Shown one piece after another: positions 31,622 through 42,416 of a stretch of DNA of 64,000 bases (positions within the stretch are counted from its first letter, which is position 1; each line of letters begins with the position of its first letter). Source of the stretch: Knufia peltigerae (lineage: Eukaryota; Ascomycota; Eurotiomycetes; Chaetothyriales; Trichomeriaceae). The notes beneath the pieces are model-generated. The model was not told the origin of the DNA, made no database searches, and worked only from the letters and a program-made list of their open reading frames with translations. The stretch lies in the NCBI GenBank assembly GCA_030247855.1, contig JAPDRN010000005.1:124001-188000 (forward strand). The letters are read 5' to 3'. The translations under genes were made by a program, and so were the position numbers.

Positions 31622-33200
31622 ATGCACAAGTACTCGTTGAAGGCTGCGACCGTTGCAGCAGTGTCATTCCCCTTTTCGGTCGGCGCCCAGGGCCTTGGGC
31701 GCTTCCAAAAGTTCAATACCTCGGATGCGATCGTTCCTGTGTTGGAGGTACAAAAGTTTGGCCCGACGGAGGGCGGATTCTTGTTCCTCAACACGCAAAC
31801 CAACACTAGCACCGTCCCTGCCATCTTCACGGATGATGGCTCGTTGGTCTGGTGTGACGATCAATTCGAGCACAGCACCAGCGTCTGGCCCATCGGGCCT
31901 CTACGGCCACAAAAGGTTCGCAATCAGACTCTCCTCTTCAATTGGGTCGGACCCGTCTACAATGAAGGACTCGGTTGGGGAACCATCCAGGTTTTTGACG
32001 ATAGCTACACCAACATCTACAACGTGACCTTGGAGGAGAGCTTTCAGACCTTTGATCACATCAAACATTCGTCGTACATGGATTTCCATGAGAGTGAGGT
32101 CACGGACAATCAGACAATATTAGTGACGGCGGTCAACATCACCACGGCAGACATGACGGCCGTCGGTGGCCCCGGCGATGGATATGTCATAGACAGTCAA
32201 TTCTACGAGATCGAGATCCCTTCCAACAAGGTCGTTTTTCGGTGGAGCAGTGTCGAGCACGTCGACCAGATCCCGCTTAATCACAGCCTTCTTCCACTTG
32301 AGAGTCTCATCTCTGGCAACGGGACGTCGTTCGAACATCCGTGGGGCTACTTCCATATCAACTCGGTGAAAAAGTATGGGAACGACTACCTGATTTCCTC
32401 CCGGCTACTGTGCAGTCTCTTCTACATTGACGCCGGAGGCAATGTTCTCTGGACCCTTTCTGTAAGTTACCGAGAGTTCGAGCCCGGCTTTGTGTCCCTA
32501 GAAGCTGATCTACTCCCAGGGACAGAATGGTGGCGACTTCAGACTCGGCGAAAACACTCGTTTCTGCTACCAGCACGATGCCCGAATCGCTTATCAAGAC
32601 GCCGACAGAATGACCATCACCCTGCATGACAATGGAGATACGGAGTACGACAACAATACCCTGACACGGGGGTTGTCGTTGGATCTCGACATGTCTACCA
32701 AGCTAGTCACGGTGAATCGGTCCTTGTCAAACCCGACCGGCCCAGTGTTTGCAGTCTCTCAAGGGAGCTATCAGGATTTATCCGACGGACATGTCCTGCT
32801 GGGCCACGGTGCTGTGCCAGTTGTCGAGGAGTATGATGCGGATGGCAACATTGCAATGCTGATCACTTTTGGTACATACTACCTGCAGCAGTCCTACCGA
32901 GCCTATCGCTACCCTTGGACGGGAAGACCTGTGACTCCCCCAAGAGTGGTCGCTTTCGAGGGCGAGGGTACGGATGTGTACATGAGTTGGAATGGCGCCA
33001 CCGACCTCGCCGAATGGTCTGTGTATTGCGGCCAGCCGAATGGTGGAGGATTTTCGAAACAGGCTACTGTGCGGTGGGCTGGATTCGAAACCGCCGTCAA
33101 CATCCCACAGAAATGCCAGTCAGTGCAGGCGGAAGCCGTGACTACCAGCGGGCAACGGACGAACTCTTCTATCGTCACAGTAGGCAAGTTTGGCTTGTGA
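31622..33200 (+). CDS. Secreted arylsulfotransferase-like protein (Arylsulfotran_2 family)
   Basis: A 506-aa protein of the fungal arylsulfotransferase-like family, a beta-propeller fold named after bacterial arylsulfate sulfotransferase. Fungal members have no established reaction. Exons are 31622-32461 and 32520-33200 with a 58-bp intron. A signal peptide is evident (KAATVAAVSFPFSVGAQG), and there are many N-glycosylation sequons, so it is likely secreted or wall-associated. Family-like segments are GGFLFLNTQTNTS, HSSYMDFHESEV, FHINSVKKYGNDYLISSR, FCYQHDARIAYQD and the C-terminal WNGATDLAEWSVYCG. The gene neighbours neither accessory module closely. With a sulfatase 12 kb away it makes a second sulfate-related gene here, but a functional link is speculation. 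Confidence 0.85.
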
Positions 33201-33611
33201 TATATATTGCTCAATATGATGCTGATGGCAATAAAACATCGACTACTTGATATAATTAGATTGAACGTTGTATCCTCGAGATCCATCATCTGGCTGAATC
33301 GATTGTTGAGGACCCACACTCAGCATTGCTCCACGGTGCACATCCGACATAGCAAAGCACGGTGACGGAGGTAGACAAGTCGCTTACCAGTGTGACCATG
33401 CCGAACGGCAGATGAAACCACGAGCACAACCCAGAGTCTGCAAACCCCAACCAAGCCAGCAGGTCATCGCGAGGTACCGACATGCCCAGCCCAGATTTGA
33501 TTTGCCAGGTGCTCCGTAGGGGTTTTGTTCGTGTAGCCGTATTCGAAGTCTTTCGGAGCACGACAACTCCCAATCTCCTTCTCCACAGAATCGTTTCGTC
33601 GCCGAATTAGT
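33201..33611. other. Intergenic between convergent genes
   Basis: 3' flanks of the arylsulfotransferase-like gene (plus) and of the isoaspartate methyltransferase gene (minus). An open frame at 33286-33573 on the minus strand shows no domain. Nothing else seen. Confidence 0.55.
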
Positions 33612-34511
33612 TCATTTGGGTGCATCCGTAAGTGGGACGTAACGAACTCCCATGTCCCTCTTTTTCGTGACTTTTCCATCTTTGTCTTTATCCACCACCC
33701 AGATCCACTGGCTACCCCAGCCATCTTTGTCTTCCACGGGGATGAACATCCTACCCGGGGATTTCAACTGGTCGACCAGACTCTGGTGCAGCTCGGTCGC
33801 GGCGGCGCCGACGTGGATCGCGTCGTAGGGACCCCCCTTGGGGTAACCTTTGCGTCCGTCGCCCACGACGAGTTCGACCTTTCCCGTGTCCAGAAGCCGG
33901 CGGCCTTCCTCGGACCGCCTCATGTTTTCCCGGCTCATGTCGACCAAACCCTGGATGTGGTCTATCCCCACGACGTGGCCGTCACCCTTGCCGTCCGCGC
34001 CGCAGACCAGGTTCGCCAGGACGTGAGTGAGGTAGCCACTCCCGGAGCCGATGTCGAGGACGTTGGCCGCCCCGGACTCGGGCATGAAGGGGAGTAAGGA
34101 CTCGGCCGCCGAGGCGTGCATGTGGGGTGCGCTGATGGTGGCCGAGAAGCCTATGGGTTGAGGGGAATCTTCGTACGCCGCCGACGGACTTGAAGGGCAG
34201 TAGTGAGCCCGGTCGACCGAGGACATGGATTCTCGGACGCGGGGGGAGGTGATGAGCCCGGCGTTGAAGAGGTTGGTGATGAGTTCGGCGTTGGTGCGGC
34301 CGGAGCTGCGCCACGCCATGGTTGTCGGGGAGGAGGAGGGAGGTTTGAAGAGGGAGAGGAGGAATCTCTTGACCGAAGGGCGTGGAATGATGGTGGAATA
34401 CTCTTGCTGGTGAAGTGTAGAACTTGGGAATGGTTGGAAGAGTATCGCGACGAGGACGATTGATATTGAGATGATGGTGATCGCATAGAGAGTCCTAGGT
34501 CTGTGGACCAT
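33612..34511 (-). CDS. Protein-L-isoaspartate O-methyltransferase
   Basis: Repairs aged proteins by methylating L-isoaspartyl residues with S-adenosylmethionine. The SAM site is clear (NVLDIGSGSGYLTHVLA), as are SVDRAHYCP, the QPIGFSATISAPHMHA loop that binds the isoaspartyl substrate, and the later VGDGRKGYP and PYDAIHVGAA. The conserved family start is the second Met (MAWRSSGRTNAEL, ATG at 34319, with A at -3). The frame is open upstream to an ATG at 34511, adding 64 residues with one hydrophobic segment (ITIISISIVLVAILF) that would act as a membrane anchor or signal. Starting at 34319 gives 235 aa, the usual length of the family; starting at 34511 gives 299 aa. No intron. Which start is used is open. 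Confidence 0.9.
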   Translation of the reverse strand: MVHRPRTLYAITIISISIVLVAILFQPFPSSTLHQQEYSTIIPRPSVKRFLLSLFKPPSSSPTTMAWRSSGRTNAELITNLFNAGLITSPRVRESMSSVDRAHYCPSSPSAAYEDSPQPIGFSATISAPHMHASAAESLLPFMPESGAANVLDIGSGSGYLTHVLANLVCGADGKGDGHVVGIDHIQGLVDMSRENMRRSEEGRRLLDTGKVELVVGDGRKGYPKGGPYDAIHVGAAATELHQSLVDQLKSPGRMFIPVEDKDGWGSQWIWVVDKDKDGKVTKKRDMGVRYVPLTDAPK

Positions 34512-34912
34512 GCGGTTGCTTTTCAAGGCTCAATACACCGAGGAGAAACATGATAGAAATTCTGAGGTGGTACGACGATGTAATTGTGTGTTTTGCAAGT
34601 GACCAGATAGCATAAGCCATTTGGCATGTGGTGTGAGAAGAATCAAGATGCAGCGGCGGGGATGTCACCACACGCGAGTATTTACTTACAGTATGTCATG
34701 ATGAGATCGGATAAATTGTTCCGGCGCCGCGGGGTTGAAAGGGTGCAGCCTCGCCTCCCACAGCCTCGTCGACCATGTTAGGGACAATACGGGATATTCT
34801 CAACAATTGTTTTATTCGCAGGGTATCCTATCTGTGCTGTTTCCAAAACCCCCTATGGACCGGACCAGATCAATGAGTTGAACATTGACGTGACGTTTTC
34901 AACACTAATTCT
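34512..34912. other. Intergenic
   Basis: Promoter of the isoaspartate methyltransferase gene and 3' flank of the cystathionine gamma-synthase-like gene, both on the minus strand. Nothing distinctive seen. Confidence 0.55.
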
Positions 34913-36730
34913 TTATTCTTGTGCTTTTTTCGCATTCTCCGCGGCCTTCAACGCCCTATTGAATCGTCCCAGCAAATCTTCGGTATCCTCTAATCCAACA
35001 CTCAATCGGACCAGATCAGCATCCACGCCTGATTCGGCGGCCCATTTCAATTCGTTGTAATGCGCAAGAATGGTGAACGGACAAGCCAGTGTAAAGTTCG
35101 TCCCCAGGCTAGGCCCCTTTTGACACTCGAGCGTGTCGAAAAAGGCAATCGCCTGCTCGTATTCCTGGAACGTGACGGAGAGCAAACCCCCGTAACCACC
35201 GTTGGGCGCTCGGCAGGCATCGTAGTTCGCCCGGGTCGGACTGAATTTCGGATAGTAGACCTGTTTGACGAATGGACACGATCGGAGCAGATCGACCAGG
35301 GCTTCCGTGTTGGAGTTGATCCTCTCGGACCGGTAGATGAAATCTCTGGAGTTCCGCTCCATGAAGACCGCGTCCTCGGCCCAGTAGTTGTCCTCGTACT
35401 CGTTCTGGAGCGTCTGCTTGAGCTCGCCGTACATCTTGCTCTGCGGGTTGAGCACGGCACTGCCGCCCATGACGTTGCTGTCGCCGCTAAACACCTTGGT
35501 CAAGCTGCTGACCACCATGTCGGCGTGGCGGAGGACGTCGATGTTGGTGAAGTTGCCCACAGTCTCGTCGATGACGACGGCAAAGTCGTACTTGTCGGCC
35601 AGTTGACGTATGCGTAGGAGATCGGGGGAGTTGAGTAGCGGGTTGCTGGGGAATTCGGAGAACAGGCCCAGGAATCGCTCGCCGGATTCCAGCCGGCGCT
35701 CGAGGTCGTCGAGACAAGCCGAGCTTCCTAGGCCGTAGAACTGGCAGCCTGGGCCCCACTTTTGTAGGATCTTGAGCGTGTCGACGTACGGAAAGCCGAA
35801 ACAGATGCTCTTGCGGGGCTCACGGCCGTGGGCGGCGGCGTTCGCCAAGAGGATCCTGTGGGCGTTGAAGATGGATGACATTCCAGTCGGGTACAGGTAC
35901 ACGTCGTCCTCTGACAGTCCCTGCTGTCGCTTGTTGCTGTCGCTGGGTGATGCGGCGAGGGCCTGTTCCAGCTCGGAATTCTCGGTTAGGCAACCGGCAA
36001 TCCTGCGTCGAATCGCAAGTTTGGCCTGTGAGGCCAGCTTGATGTTGAGGTTTCGGCCGAATCGTTCCTCTACAAATTGGGAGGAATCCTTTTCTGAGAC
36101 ATCAGCCGAACCATCTGAGGGTTGTGGGGCTTCTGGGGGAGGAGCGACGCTGTGAATAATGCCGTTCTGAGGCACCTTCTGATATCTCCGAGGTCCCTTC
36201 GAGTATACATCGTCCGTCTTTGGCTTTGGCTGATTGGTGACAGGCTGCAAGATCCCCTCCTTCAGTGCCTTCAGGCAAAATTCCCCCCGCCGGCTCGAGA
36301 TGCCGTCCCCAGTATGCTGCCACACCTGTTTCGCCACACTGAAGTAGTCCTTGGGAAAGAAAACGCAAAACAATGAAGAGAACGTGGTCTCGTGGTTTTT
36401 GCCTTGGTTGACGGGTTCCAATTGCAGTATGTGCACGATGCCAGTTCCTAGACCTTCAACTTTGTCATAGAAGAACTTTTGACACCTCTTTGCGGTGGCG
36501 AGGGATGGAAACAACATGACTTTCTCGCCGTGTCTGCCATGAAGCTTCAAAATTTCCTTCTCCAGTTCTTGGATGATCAGATGGATGAAGAAGCGGGGAT
36601 AGCCAGTTTGCATCCTCGATAAGAGCCATTCTTCGCCTTCTTCGTAGCTAACATTGGCTTTCCATGTCGGCAACGATACGCTCACTGCGTGCGCTGTATT
36701 CGGCACTGGCTGTCCAACAGCTGCAGCCAT
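34913..36730 (-). CDS. Cystathionine gamma-synthase-like PLP enzyme
   Basis: A 605-aa, intron-free protein of the Cys/Met-metabolism PLP family. It matches the long fungal enzymes (yeast STR2 type) that join an O-acylhomoserine with cysteine to form cystathionine in methionine synthesis. The N-terminal 240 residues are a fungal extension with low similarity to short bacterial enzymes. The PLP core includes LYPTGMSSIFNAHR, LFSEFPSNPLL, VVIDETVGNF and the Schiff-base lysine near residue 412 in VVSSLTKVFSGD. The C-terminus has GVDADLVRLSVGLEDTEDLL, typical of the family. It diverges from UTP22. The related assignment to other transsulfuration enzymes is less likely given the long N-terminus. Confidence 0.88.
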   Translation of the reverse strand: MAAAVGQPVPNTAHAVSVSLPTWKANVSYEEGEEWLLSRMQTGYPRFFIHLIIQELEKEILKLHGRHGEKVMLFPSLATAKRCQKFFYDKVEGLGTGIVHILQLEPVNQGKNHETTFSSLFCVFFPKDYFSVAKQVWQHTGDGISSRRGEFCLKALKEGILQPVTNQPKPKTDDVYSKGPRRYQKVPQNGIIHSVAPPPEAPQPSDGSADVSEKDSSQFVEERFGRNLNIKLASQAKLAIRRRIAGCLTENSELEQALAASPSDSNKRQQGLSEDDVYLYPTGMSSIFNAHRILLANAAAHGREPRKSICFGFPYVDTLKILQKWGPGCQFYGLGSSACLDDLERRLESGERFLGLFSEFPSNPLLNSPDLLRIRQLADKYDFAVVIDETVGNFTNIDVLRHADMVVSSLTKVFSGDSNVMGGSAVLNPQSKMYGELKQTLQNEYEDNYWAEDAVFMERNSRDFIYRSERINSNTEALVDLLRSCPFVKQVYYPKFSPTRANYDACRAPNGGYGGLLSVTFQEYEQAIAFFDTLECQKGPSLGTNFTLACPFTILAHYNELKWAAESGVDADLVRLSVGLEDTEDLLGRFNRALKAAENAKKAQE

Positions 36731-37290
36731 TGTGGATTGGCCTGAGATTCTGAGATGTTGAGAACTCTAGACAGAGAGACGATGTGTTTGCTCAGTGCAA
36801 TTGGGACTGTTATGCAGGTGACCAAGCGCTGGGGTTTGGAGTCATCAATGAAGATTTTTCCGATATCGCAAAGAGACTTCCCACCCCGTTCAAATTGTCT
36901 AGTATACTTCAAAAACTTTGGGTTATTCACGCACCAGATATGTGTGTCTGTTTCAATAATAATATGTCCAATTATCCTGCAGAGGATGCTGTGATCTTTG
37001 AGATACCTTGTTTCCCATCAGAGTTTCTCATCTTTTGGTTCCGGGACCAAGATGGTCTATTAACGGCGAATTAAGTGCCGAGAAATGCGTCGAAAATGGT
37101 CTATAAATTTTCTACTCTTGGCAGCTCAAAGTTTCAAGATTCATCGTCCGCCAACTTCCAACCGCCGTACCATTGGTCTTTTCATGTTGTTGGATAGCAT
37201 TTAGCGGAAATTGATTAAGAGTTTACGTTATTTCAACACCCCGGAAACGAGTTCTAGGATTTGCGGTGGTGGCCGTTGTGTTGCGTTGCG
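36731..37290. promoter_or_regulatory. Bidirectional promoter region
   Basis: The 560 bp between the divergent cystathionine gamma-synthase-like gene and UTP22. Open frames inside it carry no domain. No specific site recognised. Confidence 0.5.
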
Positions 37291-40200
37291 ATGTCTTTCG
37301 AAGCGATGCCCTCAAGACACTCGCCAAAGAGGAGAAAATTAAGCCATAGCTCAAACGGCTGTGCAGACGAAGAACGCAACGATGGCAGTGCAGCAAAGAA
37401 GAACACGATTACGAAGAAGCCCAAGAACAAAGACAATAATGTACCGGCTAGTGGAATCACCAAGTCATCGATTCTGGCTTTGCAGGTCGCAGATTTGATT
37501 GCAGAAGTAACACCAAACTATGATCGATCTCATGCGAAATGGGGCGGACTTTCCAACAGACTGCAAACTATCATCAAGCAGATCAAGACACGAGCTCCAG
37601 TCACTGCGGTTGACGCCGTAAAGACTCTACGCAAAGAGGGCGTTAGAATCCCATTCACTGAACCACGGCCTTCGAAGGACACCAAGTACAAGTTCGAGTT
37701 CACTGTACCAAAAGACATCGAGGTCGGTGGAGCACTAGCTTGGGGATTAAGCGTCAAAGGCGACAATGTGATTCAGCTTACTGCTATAATGCCGCCTGAG
37801 CTACTGCAGGAAAAGGACTATCTCAACAACCGGGCGCCTCAAAAGGCTGCTTTTTATCTGGCTTGCATTGCCGCCGGCATCAAAGAAGCTGCAGGCTCAG
37901 AATTCGAGATGTCTTTCGCGTATCTATACGGTGTAGACTATCTGCCGGTTCTGAATCTCATAGCCAAAGACAAATCCTTGTCAAAGGTCAAGTTCCATGT
38001 CAGTGTGGGGTTCCCAGAGGACTTGATGCCGACGGCAAAGACGCTTCCTACAAAGAACAACCTCAGACACGGCACAAATGAGGCGTTGGAGACCCCAACG
38101 CCATTCTACAACAGTAGCATACGATTTGCAGCGTCCACAGCAACATTCAGCGAGATGATCAGGTCCGCCAAAAGCGCTTCATTCGACGACGCATGCCGCC
38201 TTGGGCAAGTCTGGCTACAGCAACTTGGCTTTGACAGCTCAATTCAATCAGGTGGTTTTGGCTTTTTGGAATGGAGCGCGACATGCGCATTGTTTCTTCG
38301 GACGGGAGGACATCGAGGTCTCCCATTGTTTTCGAAACAGTACAGCAGTCTGCAGTTCTTCAAGGCCATGCTCCAAATCCTTGCGACTCGAGACTTCCGT
38401 GACCCAATGGTTCTCAATGACACATCTCTCGAAATACCGAGAATAGAGTCACCTGCCCTCTACGACGCAACCACGGGTGTCAACATTCTGTACAAAATGA
38501 CGCCATGGTCATATCAAACTCTCCAACACCATGCCCGGATTTCTTTGGCCGCAATCAATGCGCGGAACCAGGACAACTTTGATGAGACTTTCATTCTCAA
38601 CACCGTCGTTCCTGTCGTGCAGTACGATGAGATGTTCCGCATCACTCTCCCCGTAGACGGCGTCGACACAACCTCGCAACTGCGCCAACATCTGTCCAAG
38701 ATGCACAGCATTTTGGTCCGTGGTTTGGGAGACCGCGTGAGCCTCGTCAATTTTAAGTTCCTGGTAGCTACGGAGTGGCCACTGAAGCATGACCCTGCCG
38801 TTACAAACGGAAAACTCGATCTCGAAGTCCGCCTCCTCACCAATCCCGATGCTGTAACGCGACTCGTCGACCATGGACCTTCTGCCGACGAACAAGATCT
38901 GGCCGCAGAATATCGAGCATTTTGGGGCGAAAAGGCCGAACTCCGCCGCTTCAAAGACGGCTCCATCTCTGAAGCTCTCGTATGGGCACCGTCCATACCT
39001 GTCACGCACCAAATCATTGCACATCTCCTCTCTCTACACATCAAGCTTCCACCTAGCTCGATCTCTTCGGCCACGCTGAACCTCGAAGCGATATACCTGG
39101 CGGATGAATCCAACCTTGGGGCAAAGGACTCATTTCGTGTCATTAACAACGCTTTTCAAAAACTCACCTCGACACTCCACCACCTCCAAGATCTACCATT
39201 GCCAATCCGCTCTATCTCTCCGACCGACACTGCACTACGCTCGGCCAGCGTGGGCAACCCTCTTCTCCCATCTACAGCTAAACCGATTGACTTTCTCATT
39301 CAATTCGACAGTTCAACGCGCTGGCCGGATTCGCTTCCTGCCATACAGCACACCAAGATTGCTTTCCTGCTCAAGCTCAGCGAACTTCTCACTGCCCAGG
39401 ACCCCAGCTTGACGACGCGTGTAGGTCTCGAGAACACTTCTTCGGCCACCACGGGGAACATGAACACCTCTTACTTGGATATCATATACCCCTCTCAAGC
39501 ACCCGGTCTGAGCCCCGTCTGCTTTCGCGCAAGGATCTTGCACGATCGTGAACTGCACCTTCTTCAGACTGCTCTGGCGGACAAGAGCCTTCATGGCAGC
39601 GCCAGGGACGAGCTCTCCTCGGCGTTGGTCGTGTACAAGCGCGAATTTGTCGCGAAGAGCGCACACACGAGCGCGATACGGGCGCTTTCTGCACGCTTCG
39701 CCGCTTTCTCGGGCACGATGAGACTGCTGAAGCGCTGGGTCGCGAAGCATTTGTTGCTCGGCGACGGTCACGTGCCGGAGGAAGTACTCGAGATCGTGGC
39801 GGCCAGCGTGTTTGTGACACCGGCACCTTGGAGCGTGCCGGGGAACGCGACGACGGGGTTCCTGAGGGCCCTGAGCCGCGTCGCATGGTGGGACTGGACT
39901 TCGCGCCCGCTGCTGGTGGATCTGGGGCTGGCGCAAGATTGGGCGAAGGAGAGCATCGAGGCCGTCAAGACCAGGTACGAGGCTTGGAGGAGGTTGGACC
40001 CGGCTTTGAACAGCGTGGTCTGGTTCGTCGGAACGAACGTCGAGGAGACAGGGGTCGTCTGGACACAGGGTGGGAGGCCGACAAAGGTGGTGGGGGGTCG
40101 CCTCACCGCTCTGGCCAGAGCGGCCGTGGACGTGCTCGCGAACAAAGGCACCGGCATGGGCGAGGAAGATTGGATGGGCCTGTTCGAGACGCCGCTGGGA

Positions 40201-40650
40201 GACTTTGATTTCTCTATTCACATCAAACCCGGAGTGGCCAAGGGGGTTCCTGAGAAGACGACGAGGCCCAAAAGCAGCAAAAAGGCACTTTTGAACGGGG
40301 GAGGCGACTTCAAGAACCTGCAGATCGCAGAGGTGTTGGACACCGAGAGTCTGGGCTACGACCCCGTCGACGTGTTTGTGCGCGACCTGAACTTCGCCTT
40401 CGGTGCGAGTGCCATGTTCTTCCACGACCACTATGGGTGCAAGCTGATCGCGGGTCTGTGGAAGCCAAGTGCGTTGGGCCGAAAGGAATGGCGCGTGAGG
40501 TTGGGTTGGTCGAGCGTACCTCTACCTGCTATCGATGACGATGAAGAGGGAGAAAGCAAGAGCATGTGCGTTCTCAACAAAGACGGCATCCTTGCTGAGA
40601 TTGCAATGCTGGGAGAAGGGTTGGTCAAGAATATTGCTACCAAAGAGTGA
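37291..40650 (+). CDS. utp22: U3 snoRNA-associated protein 22 (Nrap/NOL6)
   Basis: A 1119-aa nucleolar protein of the Nrap family. With Rrp7 and casein kinase 2 it forms the UTP-C complex of the small-subunit processome, which matures 18S rRNA. It begins MSFEAMPSRHSPKRRKLS, with a nuclear localisation-like basic patch. The paired, degenerate nucleotidyltransferase-like domains are recognisable from segments such as GGALAWGLSVKGDNVIQLTA, FLEWSATCALFLRTGG and LRRFKDGSISEALVW. The last part ends DLNFAFGASAMFFHDHYGC, also family-typical. The chosen start is the ATG at 37291; the open frame begins ten codons earlier without an ATG. Single exon. It is expected to be an essential housekeeping gene. 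Confidence 0.92.
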   Translation: MSFEAMPSRHSPKRRKLSHSSNGCADEERNDGSAAKKNTITKKPKNKDNNVPASGITKSSILALQVADLIAEVTPNYDRSHAKWGGLSNRLQTIIKQIKTRAPVTAVDAVKTLRKEGVRIPFTEPRPSKDTKYKFEFTVPKDIEVGGALAWGLSVKGDNVIQLTAIMPPELLQEKDYLNNRAPQKAAFYLACIAAGIKEAAGSEFEMSFAYLYGVDYLPVLNLIAKDKSLSKVKFHVSVGFPEDLMPTAKTLPTKNNLRHGTNEALETPTPFYNSSIRFAASTATFSEMIRSAKSASFDDACRLGQVWLQQLGFDSSIQSGGFGFLEWSATCALFLRTGGHRGLPLFSKQYSSLQFFKAMLQILATRDFRDPMVLNDTSLEIPRIESPALYDATTGVNILYKMTPWSYQTLQHHARISLAAINARNQDNFDETFILNTVVPVVQYDEMFRITLPVDGVDTTSQLRQHLSKMHSILVRGLGDRVSLVNFKFLVATEWPLKHDPAVTNGKLDLEVRLLTNPDAVTRLVDHGPSADEQDLAAEYRAFWGEKAELRRFKDGSISEALVWAPSIPVTHQIIAHLLSLHIKLPPSSISSATLNLEAIYLADESNLGAKDSFRVINNAFQKLTSTLHHLQDLPLPIRSISPTDTALRSASVGNPLLPSTAKPIDFLIQFDSSTRWPDSLPAIQHTKIAFLLKLSELLTAQDPSLTTRVGLENTSSATTGNMNTSYLDIIYPSQAPGLSPVCFRARILHDRELHLLQTALADKSLHGSARDELSSALVVYKREFVAKSAHTSAIRALSARFAAFSGTMRLLKRWVAKHLLLGDGHVPEEVLEIVAASVFVTPAPWSVPGNATTGFLRALSRVAWWDWTSRPLLVDLGLAQDWAKESIEAVKTRYEAWRRLDPALNSVVWFVGTNVEETGVVWTQGGRPTKVVGGRLTALARAAVDVLANKGTGMGEEDWMGLFETPLGDFDFSIHIKPGVAKGVPEKTTRPKSSKKALLNGGGDFKNLQIAEVLDTESLGYDPVDVFVRDLNFAFGASAMFFHDHYGCKLIAGLWKPSALGRKEWRVRLGWSSVPLPAIDDDEEGESKSMCVLNKDGILAEIAMLGEGLVKNIATKE

Positions 40651-40931
40651 ATGATATCTTCGAAAGTGTACATGTTGTCATTCAGTTGTTGGCATACCGA
40701 TACTTCTTATATATCTACTAGGTAGCATCTACAAAGATGCAAAATGGAGCAATTCATGCTGTTGGCTTCATGATAGCCAGATATCGCCAGTCTTACAAAG
40801 CCCCAGGACGACAATGATCCCGAGACCTATTCAAACCTAGGCCAAATGCCGACTAAATTTTATGTACATATTTGCATTTCCCAGGCAGGGTATTTGATAC
40901 TCTTGGTGCCAACCGTCGATGCCAAAGCATT
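40651..40931. other. Intergenic between convergent genes
   Basis: Short 3' flanks of UTP22 and the citrate carrier gene. Nothing seen. Confidence 0.5.
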
Positions 40932-42018
40932 TCAGATATACTTTCTGTCTGGGTCCAGGGAGTCCAAAAGCTCCATTGTCTTTTCGTACCTGATAGAATG
41001 TTAGTATCAGCTTGACCTCAAAACAAGGTCAGGGTACTCACATGGTGAAAACGATACCACCGCTGAGGGTCAGGCGGCCAAGACGTGGTAGGGCACCCGA
41101 CCAGAAAGTGAGAATTCCTTCATTTTTGAAAATCGAGGCTGCACAATTGAAACTGTTTTTGTACACCTGCTTTGCTTCCAGACTCTGCATTCGAGTCTTG
41201 ATGGTGTCGAGAGGCATGGTCGCATAGACCGTGACAACACCTGCAAGACCTCCAAGCCCGAATGTCGTCACTGAGCCCAGCTTCTCACCAGGTGCTACAT
41301 AACCCTCCGCGAATTGTTTGAGGCTCGTATATGTGCTGAATCTGACGGCACTGTTTGCCGCCTGTCGAGCTGTCGTGGGCACAAAGCCCTGGAAAAAGCC
41401 TGCAAGTCCCTTTTCTTTGAATATCACCGACGAGCCATGGAGGAACCCTCGCATTCGCGGCTGTGCCCTTTTGTGATCATCTATCAATTGTGTTTTGATC
41501 GACTCTGACGGCGTCACTGCCAACAGGGACTCTGTGATGCCAGCACCAAAGCCAGCGGCTACCGTCCGAGGCCCGGATATCTGGCCGTCCTCGTCGGATA
41601 AGAGGTGCTTGTATTGGTCGAATGCGACAAAGCGCACACCTGCCTTGAAGGCATTACCTATGATGGCTGTCGTGCATCCTGTGTACCATTCTTTCGAGGG
41701 AAAAGGAGGCAATGGGAGCTTTTTCTCGGTCGGCAAGTGACGATTCAATTGGGATCGTGTTTTTAGGAAATCAAACGGATAGGTGATTGCTGCGCACATA
41801 TACTCGTGAGCCACGTACACTGCAACCGCCTCGGAGATCGACGAGAGGGTGTGGTACCAAGGTCATCAAGGGAACAGGATCACTGACCAATTTCGACGGC
41901 GCCCGCTGTTGAACCAGCTATGATCGAGCGTAACGCACTGGGCTTGCTCAGTCATTAGCACACACTCTTGTAGAGTGATGGCACAAGTGGCATACCTTTG
42001 CCTTGGTCTTGTCTCCAT
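40932..42018 (-). CDS. ctp1: Mitochondrial tricarboxylate (citrate) carrier
   Basis: Inner-membrane carrier exchanging citrate for malate or another dicarboxylate, of the SLC25 family. Proposed exons are 41996-42018, 41888-41937, 41042-41789 and 40932-40989, giving 292 aa, the usual size. The three repeats carry PFDFLK, PSESIK and PLDTIK (the P-x-[DE]-x-x-[KR] signature; the second has Ser at the acidic position). The intron ending at 41790 restores the conserved GSTAGAVEIAITYPFDF; reading through from a nearer AG would insert nine or so foreign residues. The first exon is only 23 nt and depends on the ATG at 42018, which alone gives the right phase. SMC6 diverges from it. The first exon is the least certain part. 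Confidence 0.88.
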
Positions 42019-42416
42019 CGGCCATGGAGGCTGCCATGGTCTACAGGAGCAAGCCCCAAGGAAGAGACGTCCTTTGCAAGAACGAAGTTGGATATGGAGG
42101 GGCAACTTCAAGCTTGTGGTAGAAATGCGATCGGTGCGATTCTTTTCTTCCATGGGCGCAGTTTGGAGTTGGAGAAGCAATTCACTGAAGTCATAAGTGA
42201 CTAACTCGAATTGGCAATATCTTAGTGGCTGACTAAGTTGTCCGCATGGGAATTAATTTGATCCGCAGGCAAACGCGTCTGAATCAAATGATAACGCGCC
42301 TGTGCCTGCGCCCGCCGCACCGTCACCACTGACATAGGCTGTGTCCCTCATCGACACCACGTCGCAACCACTTTTATGCGCATTTTCTGACGGACATAGC
42401 CAATACCAGCGCTATC
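42019..42416. promoter_or_regulatory. Bidirectional promoter region
   Basis: 398 bp between the divergent citrate carrier and SMC6 genes. GC-rich near 42295-42325. No specific site recognised. Confidence 0.5.

Noticed and set aside
39313..40431. 372-codon open frame on the minus strand inside UTP22
   Set aside because: It is a mirror of the GC-biased third positions of UTP22 on the opposite strand. The protein is Arg/His/Val-rich without domains.
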